Part shown: positions 24,486 to 34,634 of the stretch, piece by piece
Layout: each line of letters starts with the position of its first letter
Numbering within the stretch: the stretch's first letter is position 1
NCBI GenBank assembly: GCA_947493955.1
Contig: CANLSQ010000002.1
Span: forward strand, 434,001-498,000
From: an uncultured Sphingomonadaceae bacterium
GTDB lineage: Bacteria; Pseudomonadota; Alphaproteobacteria; Sphingomonadales; Sphingomonadaceae
Direction of reading: 5' to 3'
DNA: 64,000 nucleotides
The notes under the pieces: model-generated
The model's input: the letters and a program-made list of their open reading frames with translations, nothing else
Told to the model about the DNA's origin: nothing
Databases searched by the model: none
Translations under genes and position numbers: made by a program

Positions 24486-25325
24486 CTAAGTTACAGCGAT
24501 ATTATCAATCAATCTGGTACTGCCGATATGCGCCGCTGCCAATAAACGGGCCGGATTGTCAAAAACCGTCATATTTTCAAGCGTATCGGCATTTCTAAGC
24601 TCAAAATAATCCACTTGATGGAAGCCGGATGACAGTATTTTCGCCTCTGCTTCACTTATGATAGTGGCAATATCGCCGCCTCCTTTGATCGCCTCCGCAG
24701 CGGCCCGCATGGCGTCGGGCAAAGCTGCCGCCTGGCTGCGCTGCCCGGCCGTCAAATAAGCGTTGCGAGAAGACAGAGCCAAGCCATCGGGATCGCGAAC
24801 CGTTGGCACACCGACAATATCATGCGTAAAATCAAGATCGCGTGCCATCCGCCTGATGACAGCCAGTTGCTGGTAGTCCTTCTCGCCAAAAAAGGCTGCA
24901 TCGGGCCGAACCTGATTGAACAGTTTTGCAACCACTGTCGCGACGCCGTCAAAATGACCGGGCCGTGATCCGCCGCACAGGCCAGAACTCACTCCGCTTA
25001 CGCTCACATTGGTGGCAAAGCCATCGGGATAAACCTGATCCACTGTCGGTGCCCAAACCAGCTCCACACCCGCCGCTTCCAAAAGAGCGGCATCGGCTGC
25101 TTCCTGCCGTGGATAAGCATCCAGATCTTCGCCCTCGCCGAATTGCGTCGGATTGACAAAAATAGAGGCCACAACAACATCGCATTGAGCCGTTGCAGTC
25201 TCAACGAGCTTCATATGACCCGGGTGCAAGGCACCCATCGTCGGAACCAAACCCAATGTTGATTTTTCCTGCCGGATATTCTGCAAGGCGTTCCGCAGCG
25301 GGCCCAGTTCTCTGATGATTTGCAT
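24486..25325 (-). CDS. panC: Pantothenate synthetase
   Basis: A 279-residue enzyme that joins pantoate and beta-alanine with ATP. The ATG at 25325 gives the family's usual N-terminus (MQIIRELGPLRNAL); a longer open frame upstream is not conserved. The nucleotidyltransferase HIGH motif is HPGH (34-37), and the second signature GEKDYQQLAVIRRM is near 148. It is the third gene of a tight minus-strand unit with tamA and tamB, 16 bases after tamB. Confidence 0.96.
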   Translation of the reverse strand: MQIIRELGPLRNALQNIRQEKSTLGLVPTMGALHPGHMKLVETATAQCDVVVASIFVNPTQFGEGEDLDAYPRQEAADAALLEAAGVELVWAPTVDQVYPDGFATNVSVSGVSSGLCGGSRPGHFDGVATVVAKLFNQVRPDAAFFGEKDYQQLAVIRRMARDLDFTHDIVGVPTVRDPDGLALSSRNAYLTAGQRSQAAALPDAMRAAAEAIKGGGDIATIISEAEAKILSSGFHQVDYFELRNADTLENMTVFDNPARLLAAAHIGSTRLIDNIAVT

Positions 25326-25341
25326 GCGATTATAAGCTTTC

Positions 25342-28300
25342 TCAATAATCCCTGGATATCTGAATATTCGCGCTCTGTCGTCCCAATGTTGAGATGCTGG
25401 ACAATATCGACAGCCAACGGGTGATCTGAAATTCCAGCCGCGTCGCACTATAGCCCTGACCATCGGTTATCAGCTCGACATAGGCCCGCCGGGTAATGTA
25501 TTTCCCCGCCGCGATGGAAGTGCTTTGACCGGTGGTGACATCTGCCGGCAATATGCGTAGGCGGTCGAGGCCGACAGCCTTGCGCAGCTGGTTTATAGGG
25601 TCGAGCCCGCCGCCGCTATTGAGAGAAGCAACGGCAGCGGCCAGTTGTACAGCCTCTGGTGCGGACAGGTCAGATATCGAGGCACCAAACAGGACGCGAG
25701 ATAGCAGTTCATCCTGCGGCAGAGCGGGTATGCTGTTAAAGGCGATTTCGGGGCGATTGCCGGTGCCGGTAACATTGATTGTGGCATTAAGGCCGGTCAG
25801 ATCCGCCTCTGCTTCAATATCCAGCACCGGATTGGGTGGCTGATCCCCAACAAAACGAATGCGGCCGCGTTCGAGCTGAAAACGGCGACCAGCAAAAGTA
25901 TAGTTCCCGCGAATAAGGTTCGCGCTGCCAGTCATCGCAAAATTGTCGACAGGGCCGGATACTTTAAAATTGGCGCGCCATTCGCTGTCCAGGCCCAATC
26001 CCTCAACCTGCAGCCGATTGGGCGCGTTGGCGTTGAGCGCAAACCGCCAGGGACGGCTGCTAACCACCCGGGGGCGCTCATCGGCTCGGCGATTAATCTC
26101 GCGGACTTTGATTTGCGGCAAGGCTGCTGTTTCGCTGGCATTCCCAAATTGGAAGAAGCTGCGGTTGAGGGTTACATCACCAGATATCAGGCCGCCTTCG
26201 GCAGAACTGCGAATTTGAATTGGACCAGTTACCGTTGCGGCAAAATCATCCCGCGCTATCAAGCGCGCTTGTTGGGCGGTGAGGTCAAGCATGATACCAA
26301 TGCCTTCATCCGGCGCGACCGCGAAGTTGAAATTGCCGCTGCCGCTTACCGATCCGCCGCCCCTGGTAGTGCCCGTTATATTGGGCAGGACCAGCCGTGA
26401 CCCGTCAAACCGCCCTTTTGCTGTAATACCGGAAATCACAGTTCCGGTCAGTCCGCTTTCCAGCCGTGCATTGGTGGTGTTAACGGTCCCGCGAATTTCC
26501 GGATTGGCAAGTGTGCCGCCAACATCAGCGCTCATGGCAACTGGACCCGTCAGATCAAATGTCTCTACCCCGGTTAGTCGCCAGAGCGCATCAGCCGCGC
26601 CGTTAAAACGCGCCTGCGCAAACAACGGACTGCGCAGCAATTCCTCTTTCCAATTGCCTTCGCCAAAGCCTGTTATCCGGCCCTGAAACCGGCCGATCGT
26701 CTTGGCCTGCGATTTAATAATCCCCCGTGCCGCTGCATTTCGTGCGGACACCGCGACATTGAGACCCAGATCTACCGGGGTGGAAGTCAGAATAAGTCCT
26801 GAACGGGTCAGGCCGTTGATCGTCAGCTTGGCATCACCGACGGGCATTTGCGAGCCGGTCTGCGTCAGTTTGACAGTGCCATTGGCCTCTCCGCCCAACT
26901 CCAGATCATCATTGACAATATCCACAAGCGATAGCGGCATTTTGGAAAGAGTCAGATCCAGCCGGGATGAGTCACTGGCCCAGATTCCCGAGAAACGGGC
27001 CGAACCCCGGCCATAGGTCAATATTGTCGGCGAAGCAGCCCAACCACCACTGACACGGCGCAGTTCAAGTGGACGGCGAAGCTTCAGAACCCGTCCTTCA
27101 AACAGACCTTGACCCGTCATCACATACCGGTCCGGGGTGATATCGGCCTTCGCCTGAAAATTGAACGTGCTGCCACGCGTACCCGCAACTGAGAAGGTGG
27201 CGTTACCTGTCCCGTTTGTCAGTTTTGCATTCCCCGCGATCCGGCCCACCATCAGATCGCCCTGACTAATTCCTTGTGCCCGCACGGTTGCGATTATGTC
27301 TGATCGACCCTCGACCAGAACGACATCGGCATCCAGCGCGCCTGTGCGGATGAATATCGGCGGCTCACCATCGAAGCGGGCATTTTTGGCGGTCAGTTTG
27401 GCCTGGATAAGTTGGCGATTGGCACTAGGTTCAAACAGGACATTCCCGTTCACACCGCCCCCGCTAATCGCCAGATTGCCGGCGAGACCTGACGCGGTGG
27501 GCCTTATAGTACCGGTTGCCATTGTGTCAGATACTTTCAGTCGTTCAACACGGACAAGCGTATCTTGTCCCGGCAGGGTAATGATCGCTCCATTGCCATC
27601 AAAAGAACCCAGCGTAGATCCACCTGTAGCTGTGAAGGTAAATCCATTGTCCGCCGGATCGAGATTGACCTGCACCGCAGAAAGGCCTGCGGCAGGCAAA
27701 GGACTATCCAGCAAAACCCCAATCTGCGGCCGGGCCAACGGTCCTTCAAGGTCAAGATCAAAGCGACCATATTGGTCATGCGTGCCGCTGCCGGTAAACT
27801 CGAATATGGCAGCGGTCTGCTGCACCCCGCGGCCCTTGAAACCAAGCTTGGGTGCTTGAATATCAAGATCAGTGAAGCGTAGTTTCTTGTCATCGCCGAT
27901 CGCCAGACCCGTTTTCACCACCGGCAGGCCGCCGCCCAATTCGCGCAGGAAGACATTGTCGAACCGCTGCAAATTGGCTGTGACATCGCCGTTCAGCGCA
28001 AGGCCGCCTGCACCGGGCTCCAACACAACTGTCGCTATGATATCTGCTACACCAACGCCTTGCACAGCAAATCCTGGCGCCTGTGCATCTATTGCAATTT
28101 GATATTTGCCGGTCGCCAACGGGACCTCGATATCAGCCGTGCCTCGTGCGGTATCTGTAGTGATGACCGCATTGTCAGCATAGAGCCGTCCATTCTCCAG
28201 CCGCAAAAAGGCCTTGCCATTAAACCCTGACAAAAGCTGTTTCAGGAGGTCACCATTGCCGATTAGTGAGCCGACTGCCAATTCAACTGGTACATCAAAA

Positions 28301-29523
28301 CCGCTGGCATCGCGCTGCCCCTCGCCCGATGCATTGACATTACTCAGCAGCGTTTTGCCAAATGCCAGCTGCGGTGCGGTCAGCAGATATTGGTAGCGCA
28401 GCTCCGAAAATTTGCCATTGAGCAGCGCTTTCAACTCCAGATCCTGCGCTTTCATATTCGCAACTAACGCCCCGGGGTTGCCCACATCAATTTCGACCCG
28501 CAGCGCATCCAGAGCGTTGCGAGCGAGATCAATGCCTCCCACTGCGGTCACGGTTGCGGCATTGGAACGCGCCATCAAATCCATCATGACAAGCCGGTCC
28601 TCGATCGACGCATTGCCATTGATCGCCAGCTGCGGTGCAGCCAATCTTTGCCCCAATCCAGGCGGCAGCAAGGACGACGCGACACTACCATCATAGCCGA
28701 ACAGTCCGTCGCGAGCTTCCAGCGTCATGTCAGCAAGCTGCTGGTCAGCACTGGCTACCGAAAGAGTGCCATCCCATTTCGTCCAGTCACCATCACCAGC
28801 AAGCGTGATCGCATAATCCTGTTGAAACCCAAGATAGCTGGCAATCGCGCCACCGGCCGGAGCCGTTATCTCGGCATTCAGGTCAAGTTTCTCGCGCTCT
28901 GGCTCCGCATTGAGAATCAAGTTTATCTTGTCGCCGCTGCGCGTCGTCGCGGCATCGAGAGTGATCATCGCGCGGCCAGACCGGATATCAACGGCGCCGG
29001 CCAAATCAGCGCGCTGTTCTTCGCCGGTAATGGCTTTACCGACAGCCAGATTATCCGCCCGAAAAGCACCCAGGTAGATGTCGAAACCAGGCAGCAGCGG
29101 GCCATCTTCCTGTGTATCAATGAGCTGTGGCAGACGGTCCAGACGCGCTTTGGTAACCACCGCATTGGAAACGTTCAGCTCGTTGAAGATCCATGCCAGC
29201 GGATTCCAGTCGACCCCGACGCGGCCGGCCTGGAAAAACACACCCTGGGGATCCGATAGCTCAAGGTCGACGACCTCCATCTGTCCGTAAACCGACCCTT
29301 CAATAGCGCCAATACCTATGCGCAGGCCGTCTTCGGGCTCCAGTGCCTCGACCTTGTCGATGATGAAAGTGTGGCCGCTATCGCTGTCCAACCAATAAGC
29401 GGCACCAGCCAGAACGATGATACCGAACAGCAAAATCGATCCCAATACGCCCCAGACGGTGCGACGCACCCTGCGGCGAGGTTTGGCTACCTCAACATCC
29501 AGGATGTGCTCTTCACTGTCCAT
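25342..29523 (-). CDS. tamB: TamB, translocation and assembly module inner-membrane protein
   Basis: A 1393-residue protein with a single N-terminal anchor (about 20-45, VWGVLGSILLFGIIVLAG) and a long periplasmic beta-helical body of repeating strands. The conserved C-terminal DUF490 domain is present (NRLQVEGLGLDSEWRANFKV, RGRIRFVGDQPPNPVLDIEA) and the chain ends in ANIQISRDY. With TamA it bridges the membranes to assemble outer-membrane proteins or move phospholipids. Its ATG overlaps the tamA stop by 1 base. A number of antisense frames here are shadows. Confidence 0.96.
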   Translation of the reverse strand: MDSEEHILDVEVAKPRRRVRRTVWGVLGSILLFGIIVLAGAAYWLDSDSGHTFIIDKVEALEPEDGLRIGIGAIEGSVYGQMEVVDLELSDPQGVFFQAGRVGVDWNPLAWIFNELNVSNAVVTKARLDRLPQLIDTQEDGPLLPGFDIYLGAFRADNLAVGKAITGEEQRADLAGAVDIRSGRAMITLDAATTRSGDKINLILNAEPEREKLDLNAEITAPAGGAIASYLGFQQDYAITLAGDGDWTKWDGTLSVASADQQLADMTLEARDGLFGYDGSVASSLLPPGLGQRLAAPQLAINGNASIEDRLVMMDLMARSNAATVTAVGGIDLARNALDALRVEIDVGNPGALVANMKAQDLELKALLNGKFSELRYQYLLTAPQLAFGKTLLSNVNASGEGQRDASGFDVPVELAVGSLIGNGDLLKQLLSGFNGKAFLRLENGRLYADNAVITTDTARGTADIEVPLATGKYQIAIDAQAPGFAVQGVGVADIIATVVLEPGAGGLALNGDVTANLQRFDNVFLRELGGGLPVVKTGLAIGDDKKLRFTDLDIQAPKLGFKGRGVQQTAAIFEFTGSGTHDQYGRFDLDLEGPLARPQIGVLLDSPLPAAGLSAVQVNLDPADNGFTFTATGGSTLGSFDGNGAIITLPGQDTLVRVERLKVSDTMATGTIRPTASGLAGNLAISGGGVNGNVLFEPSANRQLIQAKLTAKNARFDGEPPIFIRTGALDADVVLVEGRSDIIATVRAQGISQGDLMVGRIAGNAKLTNGTGNATFSVAGTRGSTFNFQAKADITPDRYVMTGQGLFEGRVLKLRRPLELRRVSGGWAASPTILTYGRGSARFSGIWASDSSRLDLTLSKMPLSLVDIVNDDLELGGEANGTVKLTQTGSQMPVGDAKLTINGLTRSGLILTSTPVDLGLNVAVSARNAAARGIIKSQAKTIGRFQGRITGFGEGNWKEELLRSPLFAQARFNGAADALWRLTGVETFDLTGPVAMSADVGGTLANPEIRGTVNTTNARLESGLTGTVISGITAKGRFDGSRLVLPNITGTTRGGGSVSGSGNFNFAVAPDEGIGIMLDLTAQQARLIARDDFAATVTGPIQIRSSAEGGLISGDVTLNRSFFQFGNASETAALPQIKVREINRRADERPRVVSSRPWRFALNANAPNRLQVEGLGLDSEWRANFKVSGPVDNFAMTGSANLIRGNYTFAGRRFQLERGRIRFVGDQPPNPVLDIEAEADLTGLNATINVTGTGNRPEIAFNSIPALPQDELLSRVLFGASISDLSAPEAVQLAAAVASLNSGGGLDPINQLRKAVGLDRLRILPADVTTGQSTSIAAGKYITRRAYVELITDGQGYSATRLEFQITRWLSILSSISTLGRQSANIQISRDY

Positions 29524-31712
29524 CAGAATGCCTGTCCCAGCGATACATAGACGGCGATCCGGGAATCTCCTTCCTGCGGATTAATTGGCGTGCCGACATC
29601 CACCCTGATGGGCCCAAAGTCGCTATAGTAACGCAGGCCCAGCCCGGTACCGAAACGCAGCCCAGTAAAATCGGGCAGCGAGTTCGTATAGACATTGCCA
29701 GCATCTATAAAGGGCACAACGCCAAAATTGCCGCCAAATGCATCTACACGCACGCGCGCTTCCAGTGAAAATTCGACCAGGGAGCGACCACCGGAAGGAT
29801 CGTTATTCACGTCGCGCGGACCGATCCGCTGAAAACCGAAACCGCGCACCGAACCGCCACCACCAGAATAGAGACGGCGCGATGGAGCAATCCGGTTGCT
29901 GCCGGCACCGACAATCGAGCCCAATCTTGCCCGTCCGGCCAGAACAATTTTATCCGATACAGGATAATAGGCACTGCCATCAATCTGGCTGCGGGCATAA
30001 AAGAAGCTGCCTGACTGCAATGAAGCCTCTGGTGCCAATCGCGCGCTCAGGCGAAAACCGCTGGTCGGATCCAGCAGATTGTCACTGCCATCATAAGCCA
30101 AAGTTAGGGGTAGCGAGCCGATAAAGAACGTGTCCCGCGATGTTGTCTGGATATTGCCATCAATATCGCGTTCCTGCGATGCGAGCAGTTCAATCCCTGC
30201 TGACCAGTTCCATTTCTTTTGAAAAATGAGATTGCTTTGCCGCTCCAGACTGGCCGAGACAGAGAATGTGCGGGCTTCGAAGGCTGAGTTGTCAACATTG
30301 CTAAGCGCGACCTGACCGTTAAGAACATTGTCCCGGCGGCGGAAATTATTACGCCGATAGGTTATGCTACCCGATTGTTCCTGTGTCGCCAGGACGCCGG
30401 TCAGCCGGATCAGTCCTTCCGGCGGGAATAAGTTTCGATGCTCCCAGCTAACTTCCGACCGCAGTCCTTCCCCCGTCCCATAGCCGATTGCCCCCGATAT
30501 TGTGCGCAGCGGTGCCGCCGTGACGCTGGCTGCGATGTCCACGACGCCCTCCTCATCACCTGCGGCCACAGGTTCAAGTGTGACCGTCGATACCAGTCCG
30601 GTGGCAATCAAGGCACGCCTAAGATCCTGCACTTCTGATTGTTGGTAGAGATCGCCTGCATCAAACCGCGCGATCAATTCGGCATGATCGGCGCTAAACA
30701 GCTCGGTATCGTTCATCAGGATCGAACCGAAAACATATTTTTTACCAGGCGTAACGACGATATCAAGATCACCGTTACGCTCCGCATGGTCGACGGTCAG
30801 TTCCGGCTCGGCTGTTTCGGCAAAGGCATATCCGTTTTCAGCCATTTCCTCGTCCAGCCTGGCCCGTGCTTCCATGATCCGGTCGCTATTGATGATGTCA
30901 TCCGATTGCAGCCCGAAAGCATTGCGGAATTTTTCTGCATCACTGCCTCCCGCTTGCTCCAGACCGTTCAGCGTGATCGCATCGAGTTGATATTGCGGGC
31001 CAGCCGTGACAGCAATTGTTACATCTATGTCAGTGCCTCGTCCCGCCGCGAAGCTGTTGCGAACAATTGCATCATAATAGCCTTCGATACGCAGCAACCG
31101 CTCAACCAGTTCGCGATCTGTTTCCGCACGCCGCTTGATCTGAGCAAAATTTGCTTCATCGCCCCGATATTCCTCCAAGGCAGAAAGCGCTTGAAAGCGC
31201 TGGTTGAACATCGTGCTCAGATTATCGGGCAATCCGTTGAATTCTAACTCGTAACGGCGCTCTGCCAAACTATCGCCAGGCTGAAAACTCGCCGCGATAC
31301 CCTGTTCCAACTCGGCTTCCGCCTCGGCCCTGATATCTTGATCTTCAATTTCAGAAATTTCTTCTTCGGCAAGGCGGCGATCCATCTCCACATCACGGGC
31401 CGTGTCCACAGCCGGTTCTTCCGGTGCGGGGCTTCCGGGTGTCGGGGCGTCAAGTTCCGGCCATTCGACGCCAAAGTCAGGCAATTCGGCCAGCGGCTTA
31501 TCAGGGTCCAATGGCTCCAGGTCGCTTGAAGTATCGGTATCGCTACGGCTGACCAACCCATCACCCTGGCCTTCGGTTTCAGCTTTTTGTGCAAATGCCG
31601 GTGATGATACGACCGGTGACAAGGCCACCAGCATACAACCAACCAGCAACATGAAAAGGCAGTAACGATACGCGGTCAGGCCCATAGCCGGTGCTTTAGC
31701 CGTTCGGTTCAA
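29523..31712 (-). CDS. tamA: TamA, BamA/Omp85-family outer-membrane protein
   Basis: A 729-residue outer-membrane protein. It has a signal peptide (about 1-42, ending AFAQ), an acidic low-complexity stretch (about 45-140, D/E/P-rich), three POTRA domains (about 160-430), and the Omp85 beta-barrel with the conserved VRGF lid motif in GGGGSVRGFGFQRIG (about 615). It ends in F, as the barrel assembly signal requires. The acidic region before the POTRAs is longer than in E. coli TamA. It is the first gene of tamA-tamB-panC. Confidence 0.95.
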   Translation of the reverse strand: MNRTAKAPAMGLTAYRYCLFMLLVGCMLVALSPVVSSPAFAQKAETEGQGDGLVSRSDTDTSSDLEPLDPDKPLAELPDFGVEWPELDAPTPGSPAPEEPAVDTARDVEMDRRLAEEEISEIEDQDIRAEAEAELEQGIAASFQPGDSLAERRYELEFNGLPDNLSTMFNQRFQALSALEEYRGDEANFAQIKRRAETDRELVERLLRIEGYYDAIVRNSFAAGRGTDIDVTIAVTAGPQYQLDAITLNGLEQAGGSDAEKFRNAFGLQSDDIINSDRIMEARARLDEEMAENGYAFAETAEPELTVDHAERNGDLDIVVTPGKKYVFGSILMNDTELFSADHAELIARFDAGDLYQQSEVQDLRRALIATGLVSTVTLEPVAAGDEEGVVDIAASVTAAPLRTISGAIGYGTGEGLRSEVSWEHRNLFPPEGLIRLTGVLATQEQSGSITYRRNNFRRRDNVLNGQVALSNVDNSAFEARTFSVSASLERQSNLIFQKKWNWSAGIELLASQERDIDGNIQTTSRDTFFIGSLPLTLAYDGSDNLLDPTSGFRLSARLAPEASLQSGSFFYARSQIDGSAYYPVSDKIVLAGRARLGSIVGAGSNRIAPSRRLYSGGGGSVRGFGFQRIGPRDVNNDPSGGRSLVEFSLEARVRVDAFGGNFGVVPFIDAGNVYTNSLPDFTGLRFGTGLGLRYYSDFGPIRVDVGTPINPQEGDSRIAVYVSLGQAF

Positions 31713-31937
31713 AGGAAGCTAATAAAATAGCTGAAATTTCCGGCAAGCCAATCAATTAGCCAGACAATCTGCGAAAATGATTGCATGAACGGGTTGGTAT
31801 GAGCTGTTGATTGCTCATCCACTCAGCGTGTCTCGATGGTTTATTTTAACCGGTTGTTAACCAAGTTCTACCATATTCGGCGGGTGGATATGAGCGGGCC
31901 TGCGTATCGGGCTGCAGCAAAGTGGGGATGTAAGATC

Positions 31938-32495
31938 ATGTCGAGTATACGGACCTTATTGATTGAAGGTGCTCTTGTCGTCGGTATATTAATGGCCGGT
32001 ATCGCCACGGCACATGCAGCGCCGTTGCAAGCTGCCATCCAGAGCGCTGATCCGCGCGCCAATGTGAAAATTGAGAGCGCAGTGCTGGTGGAGCGGACTG
32101 AACCGGATGCAACCGGACAGGAATCAACAAAATTGTATAAGCCGACCGAGGTGAAGGTAATTCCCGGCGACAAGCTTGTTTTTGTAAACACATATCGCAA
32201 CACCGGCGGCGCAGCGGTGACGGGGTTCGTTGTCAACAATCCGGTTCACAAAGCCGTGACCTTTACAGGCGTCAATGAGGATTGGGCCCTGGTGTCAGTA
32301 GACGGTGGCCAAAACTTTGGGAAATTAACCGAACTGACGGTAACTGACACAGCCAGCGAAAGTAACGATGCCCCAAGCACCAGCGTTACCCGCGCCGCAC
32401 AGCCAAGCGATGTTACCCATATTCGCTGGACTTTCGATCAGGCAATTGCTTCCGGAGCTTCGGGTGAGCTGCGCTTTAGCGGTATCGTAAAATAA
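31938..32495 (+). CDS. Secreted protein of unknown function with a DUF11-like fold
   Basis: A 185-residue protein starting at the ATG at 31938, which has GGGGAT 10 bases upstream and leads into a signal peptide (MSSIRTLLIEGALVVGILMA, cleaved after AHA). The mature part is beta-rich: KLVFVNTYRNTGGAAVTGF and NPVHKAVTFTGVNEDWALVS resemble DUF11-like cell-surface modules, which often pair with interactions or adhesion. It has a terminator-like hairpin shared with the convergent AlkX gene. I cannot name a role. Confidence 0.6.
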   Translation: MSSIRTLLIEGALVVGILMAGIATAHAAPLQAAIQSADPRANVKIESAVLVERTEPDATGQESTKLYKPTEVKVIPGDKLVFVNTYRNTGGAAVTGFVVNNPVHKAVTFTGVNEDWALVSVDGGQNFGKLTELTVTDTASESNDAPSTSVTRAAQPSDVTHIRWTFDQAIASGASGELRFSGIVK

Positions 32496-32513
32496 AAGAC
32501 CGCTCTAGCGGCC
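32490..32513 (-). terminator. Weak hairpin terminator of the AlkX-type gene
   Basis: On the minus strand a 6-base stem GGCCGC / GCGGTC (32513-32508 with 32503-32498, one wobble) and a TAGA loop that contains part of the AlkX stop codon are followed by TTTTATTTT. It is 12 bases from the convergent neighbour and may act in both directions. Confidence 0.45.
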
Positions 32514-33701
32514 TATCCGGTCGCAATGCCATTCGACACGATCAGCATTGATCAACCGCGCCAGCCGCGCCAACTCGGCATCGAGCTTGCCAGCGCGATC
32601 ATTGGTCCATTTTATCCCCTTTTCAGACCATATCTGAATGACCTTCAACAGGCCCGCTTTGCGGTCTGCTTTTAACTCGATACGGCCAACAAACCGGTCT
32701 CGTTCCAGCAGCGGATAAACATAATAGCCCCAGCGCCGTTTGGCGGCGGGGACGAAAATTTCGATACGATAGTCAAAACCAAATAGCCGGCTAAGCCGGG
32801 TACGATCGCGCACCGACGGATCAAAAGGGCTTAATATGCGCAGCCGCGATGTTGGCGGGGAAAGACTGGACAACAATGTCTCGATATCCGGCGGAGCGAC
32901 CATGCTGATCCAGTCACCGCCGACGGTTTCCAGTTCGACCGGAACCAGATGATGTGAAGCCGTATCTGCCCATGCCCTGACTTCCCGGGCATCGAGCGCC
33001 GCCCAGAACCTTTGTATCTCGCCCATGGTACCAAAGCCCAGTCGGTCCAGCGCTGCCTTGCACAACCAGTCTATCTGATTAGCGTCGCTATGGGCTATGT
33101 CCCGGTAGGCGGAGGGAACCACGCGCTCGGCAAGGTCGTAATATTTGACGAATTTCTGGCGATGCGATGTCGCAAGCTCCCCAGCATACCAGAGCTGGTC
33201 CAGCACCCTTTTGTGCGGCGGCCGCGCCCACATCTCCTTTTTCCCGATGATCTTCGTGTCAAAGGCATGGGTCGATAGAGGTCCTTCTTCCGCTATCCGC
33301 GCCTTGATCGCGGCGATATCTTCTTCCGCCATCACCTTATGCTTGCCCGCCCGTTCTCCCAGACGGCGAAACTGGCGCTGCCAGACCGGGTAAAATTCCA
33401 TTGGCAACACCGATGCATCATGGGTGAAATGTTCAAAAACGGCTCGCTCGTTGGCCAGCAAATTATTCAACATCGGCTCGCGATAATTCTGGTTGCGGCT
33501 CCACAGGATATGGTGATGCGCGCGCGTGACATTACGGATCGTATCAAGTTGAACAAAGCCGAGATCGGTGATGATTTGCAGCAGGTCGAGCGGACCGGTT
33601 GGCGTACGGGCCAAACCCTGCCGGTCCAGCCACATGCGGCGCGCATCACGGTTCTTGATTTTTAGCGCCACTGGACCATCAGATTGCTGTCGTTTCAACA
33701 T
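32505..33701 (-). CDS. AlkX/YcaQ-type winged-helix DNA glycosylase
   Basis: A 398-residue member of the HTH_42 (AlkZ-like) superfamily, which removes bulky or cross-linked N-alkylpurines from DNA. The catalytic motif reads VQLDTI (Q51, D53); the Q-phi-D form is typical of the AlkX (YcaQ) branch, against Q-phi-Q in AlkZ. Winged-helix repeats follow (LDQLWYAGELATS; RIEIFVPAAKRRWGYYVYPL). I start it at the ATG at 33701. Its start overlaps the end of the upstream EamA gene by 23 bases. Confidence 0.88.
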   Translation of the reverse strand: MLKRQQSDGPVALKIKNRDARRMWLDRQGLARTPTGPLDLLQIITDLGFVQLDTIRNVTRAHHHILWSRNQNYREPMLNNLLANERAVFEHFTHDASVLPMEFYPVWQRQFRRLGERAGKHKVMAEEDIAAIKARIAEEGPLSTHAFDTKIIGKKEMWARPPHKRVLDQLWYAGELATSHRQKFVKYYDLAERVVPSAYRDIAHSDANQIDWLCKAALDRLGFGTMGEIQRFWAALDAREVRAWADTASHHLVPVELETVGGDWISMVAPPDIETLLSSLSPPTSRLRILSPFDPSVRDRTRLSRLFGFDYRIEIFVPAAKRRWGYYVYPLLERDRFVGRIELKADRKAGLLKVIQIWSEKGIKWTNDRAGKLDAELARLARLINADRVEWHCDRIGR

Positions 33702-34593
33702 GGGCAACGGGTCGCCCGCGACGGGTAGCCAATATACATCCTGCAACGATCAGGACCGTACCCAATATCGTCGGCAGCTTGACAGGTTCCGAAAAGAAAA
33801 CCCAACCGAAAATTGCGGCCCAGACAAAGGCGCTATATTCCAGATTGATCAGCACCTGTGCCTGAGCCCGCGCATAGCCCCAGGCGATGAACAGCGCAGA
33901 AATGATCGATAGCAATGCCGCTGCAAGAAACTCCGGCGCATATTGGACATCCGGTACGACAGCCAGAAACGGCGCGACCAGCCCATAGCTTACCCCGACG
34001 ACAAGATTCTGGAAAAAGCTGATCTCGATCGGGTCTGCGAGCAAAGCCTGGCTGCGTTGAATCACCAGATTGGCGGCATAAAGCAGCGCCGATAAAAGGA
34101 CGGCCCCGAAACCGAGCAGTTCTTCATTGGTATAGTCGCCGTTCATTTTGCCCCAGCCAATCACGACGACACCGGCAAGACCAAGAACAGACGCGAAAAT
34201 TGCATTGCGGTGAATGGTTTCCCCTAGAAACACAGCCGCCAGATACAGCGCGATAATGGGCGCGATGAATGAAAGCGCCACCGCTTCGGCAATTGGGACA
34301 TGTATCAATGCCCAGAAAAACAGGAAGGCCATGAAGACTGTTATGATTCCGCGCTGCAAATGGATTTTCAGCGTTGGGCCAGCCGGCATTTTCGGGCGGC
34401 GCGCCAGATATAATATGCTGACCAGACCAAGCGCGAGCAGCACCCGCCACAATATCGCATTATAAGCGCCCAGCGAGATGCTGAGGCTTTTCATCGTGAC
34501 GTCCATCAGGCAAAAAAAGGCCAAGCCCGTCAGCACGGATCCAATGGGCAGTATTGGTGCGCCTTGTGACGGGGAATCGGAATGGACAGACAT
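33679..34593 (-). CDS. EamA-family (DMT) transporter
   Basis: A 304-residue integral membrane protein with ten predicted helices and two EamA repeats (about 15-145 and 160-295). The internal duplication shows as repeated G-A-P-loop and FIAPIIALYLAAVFLGE then FFSEPVKLPTILGTVLIVAG. It resembles S-adenosylmethionine or amino-acid/metabolite exporters but no substrate residue is diagnostic. It overlaps the AlkX gene by 23 bases, which indicates one transcript. Confidence 0.9.
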   Translation of the reverse strand: MSVHSDSPSQGAPILPIGSVLTGLAFFCLMDVTMKSLSISLGAYNAILWRVLLALGLVSILYLARRPKMPAGPTLKIHLQRGIITVFMAFLFFWALIHVPIAEAVALSFIAPIIALYLAAVFLGETIHRNAIFASVLGLAGVVVIGWGKMNGDYTNEELLGFGAVLLSALLYAANLVIQRSQALLADPIEISFFQNLVVGVSYGLVAPFLAVVPDVQYAPEFLAAALLSIISALFIAWGYARAQAQVLINLEYSAFVWAAIFGWVFFSEPVKLPTILGTVLIVAGCILATRRGRPVAHVETTAI

Positions 34594-34634
34594 TGAAATG
34601 CTATCGGGCTGGCAAACAAAAAAGTCTAGCTGTG

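Noticed and set aside
28648-29259. A 203-codon open frame antisense to tamB
   Set aside because: tamB is well conserved in the opposite frame; the antisense frame is composition-driven.
30639-31247. A 202-codon open frame antisense to tamA
   Set aside because: The POTRA-domain coding frame on the other strand explains the sequence.
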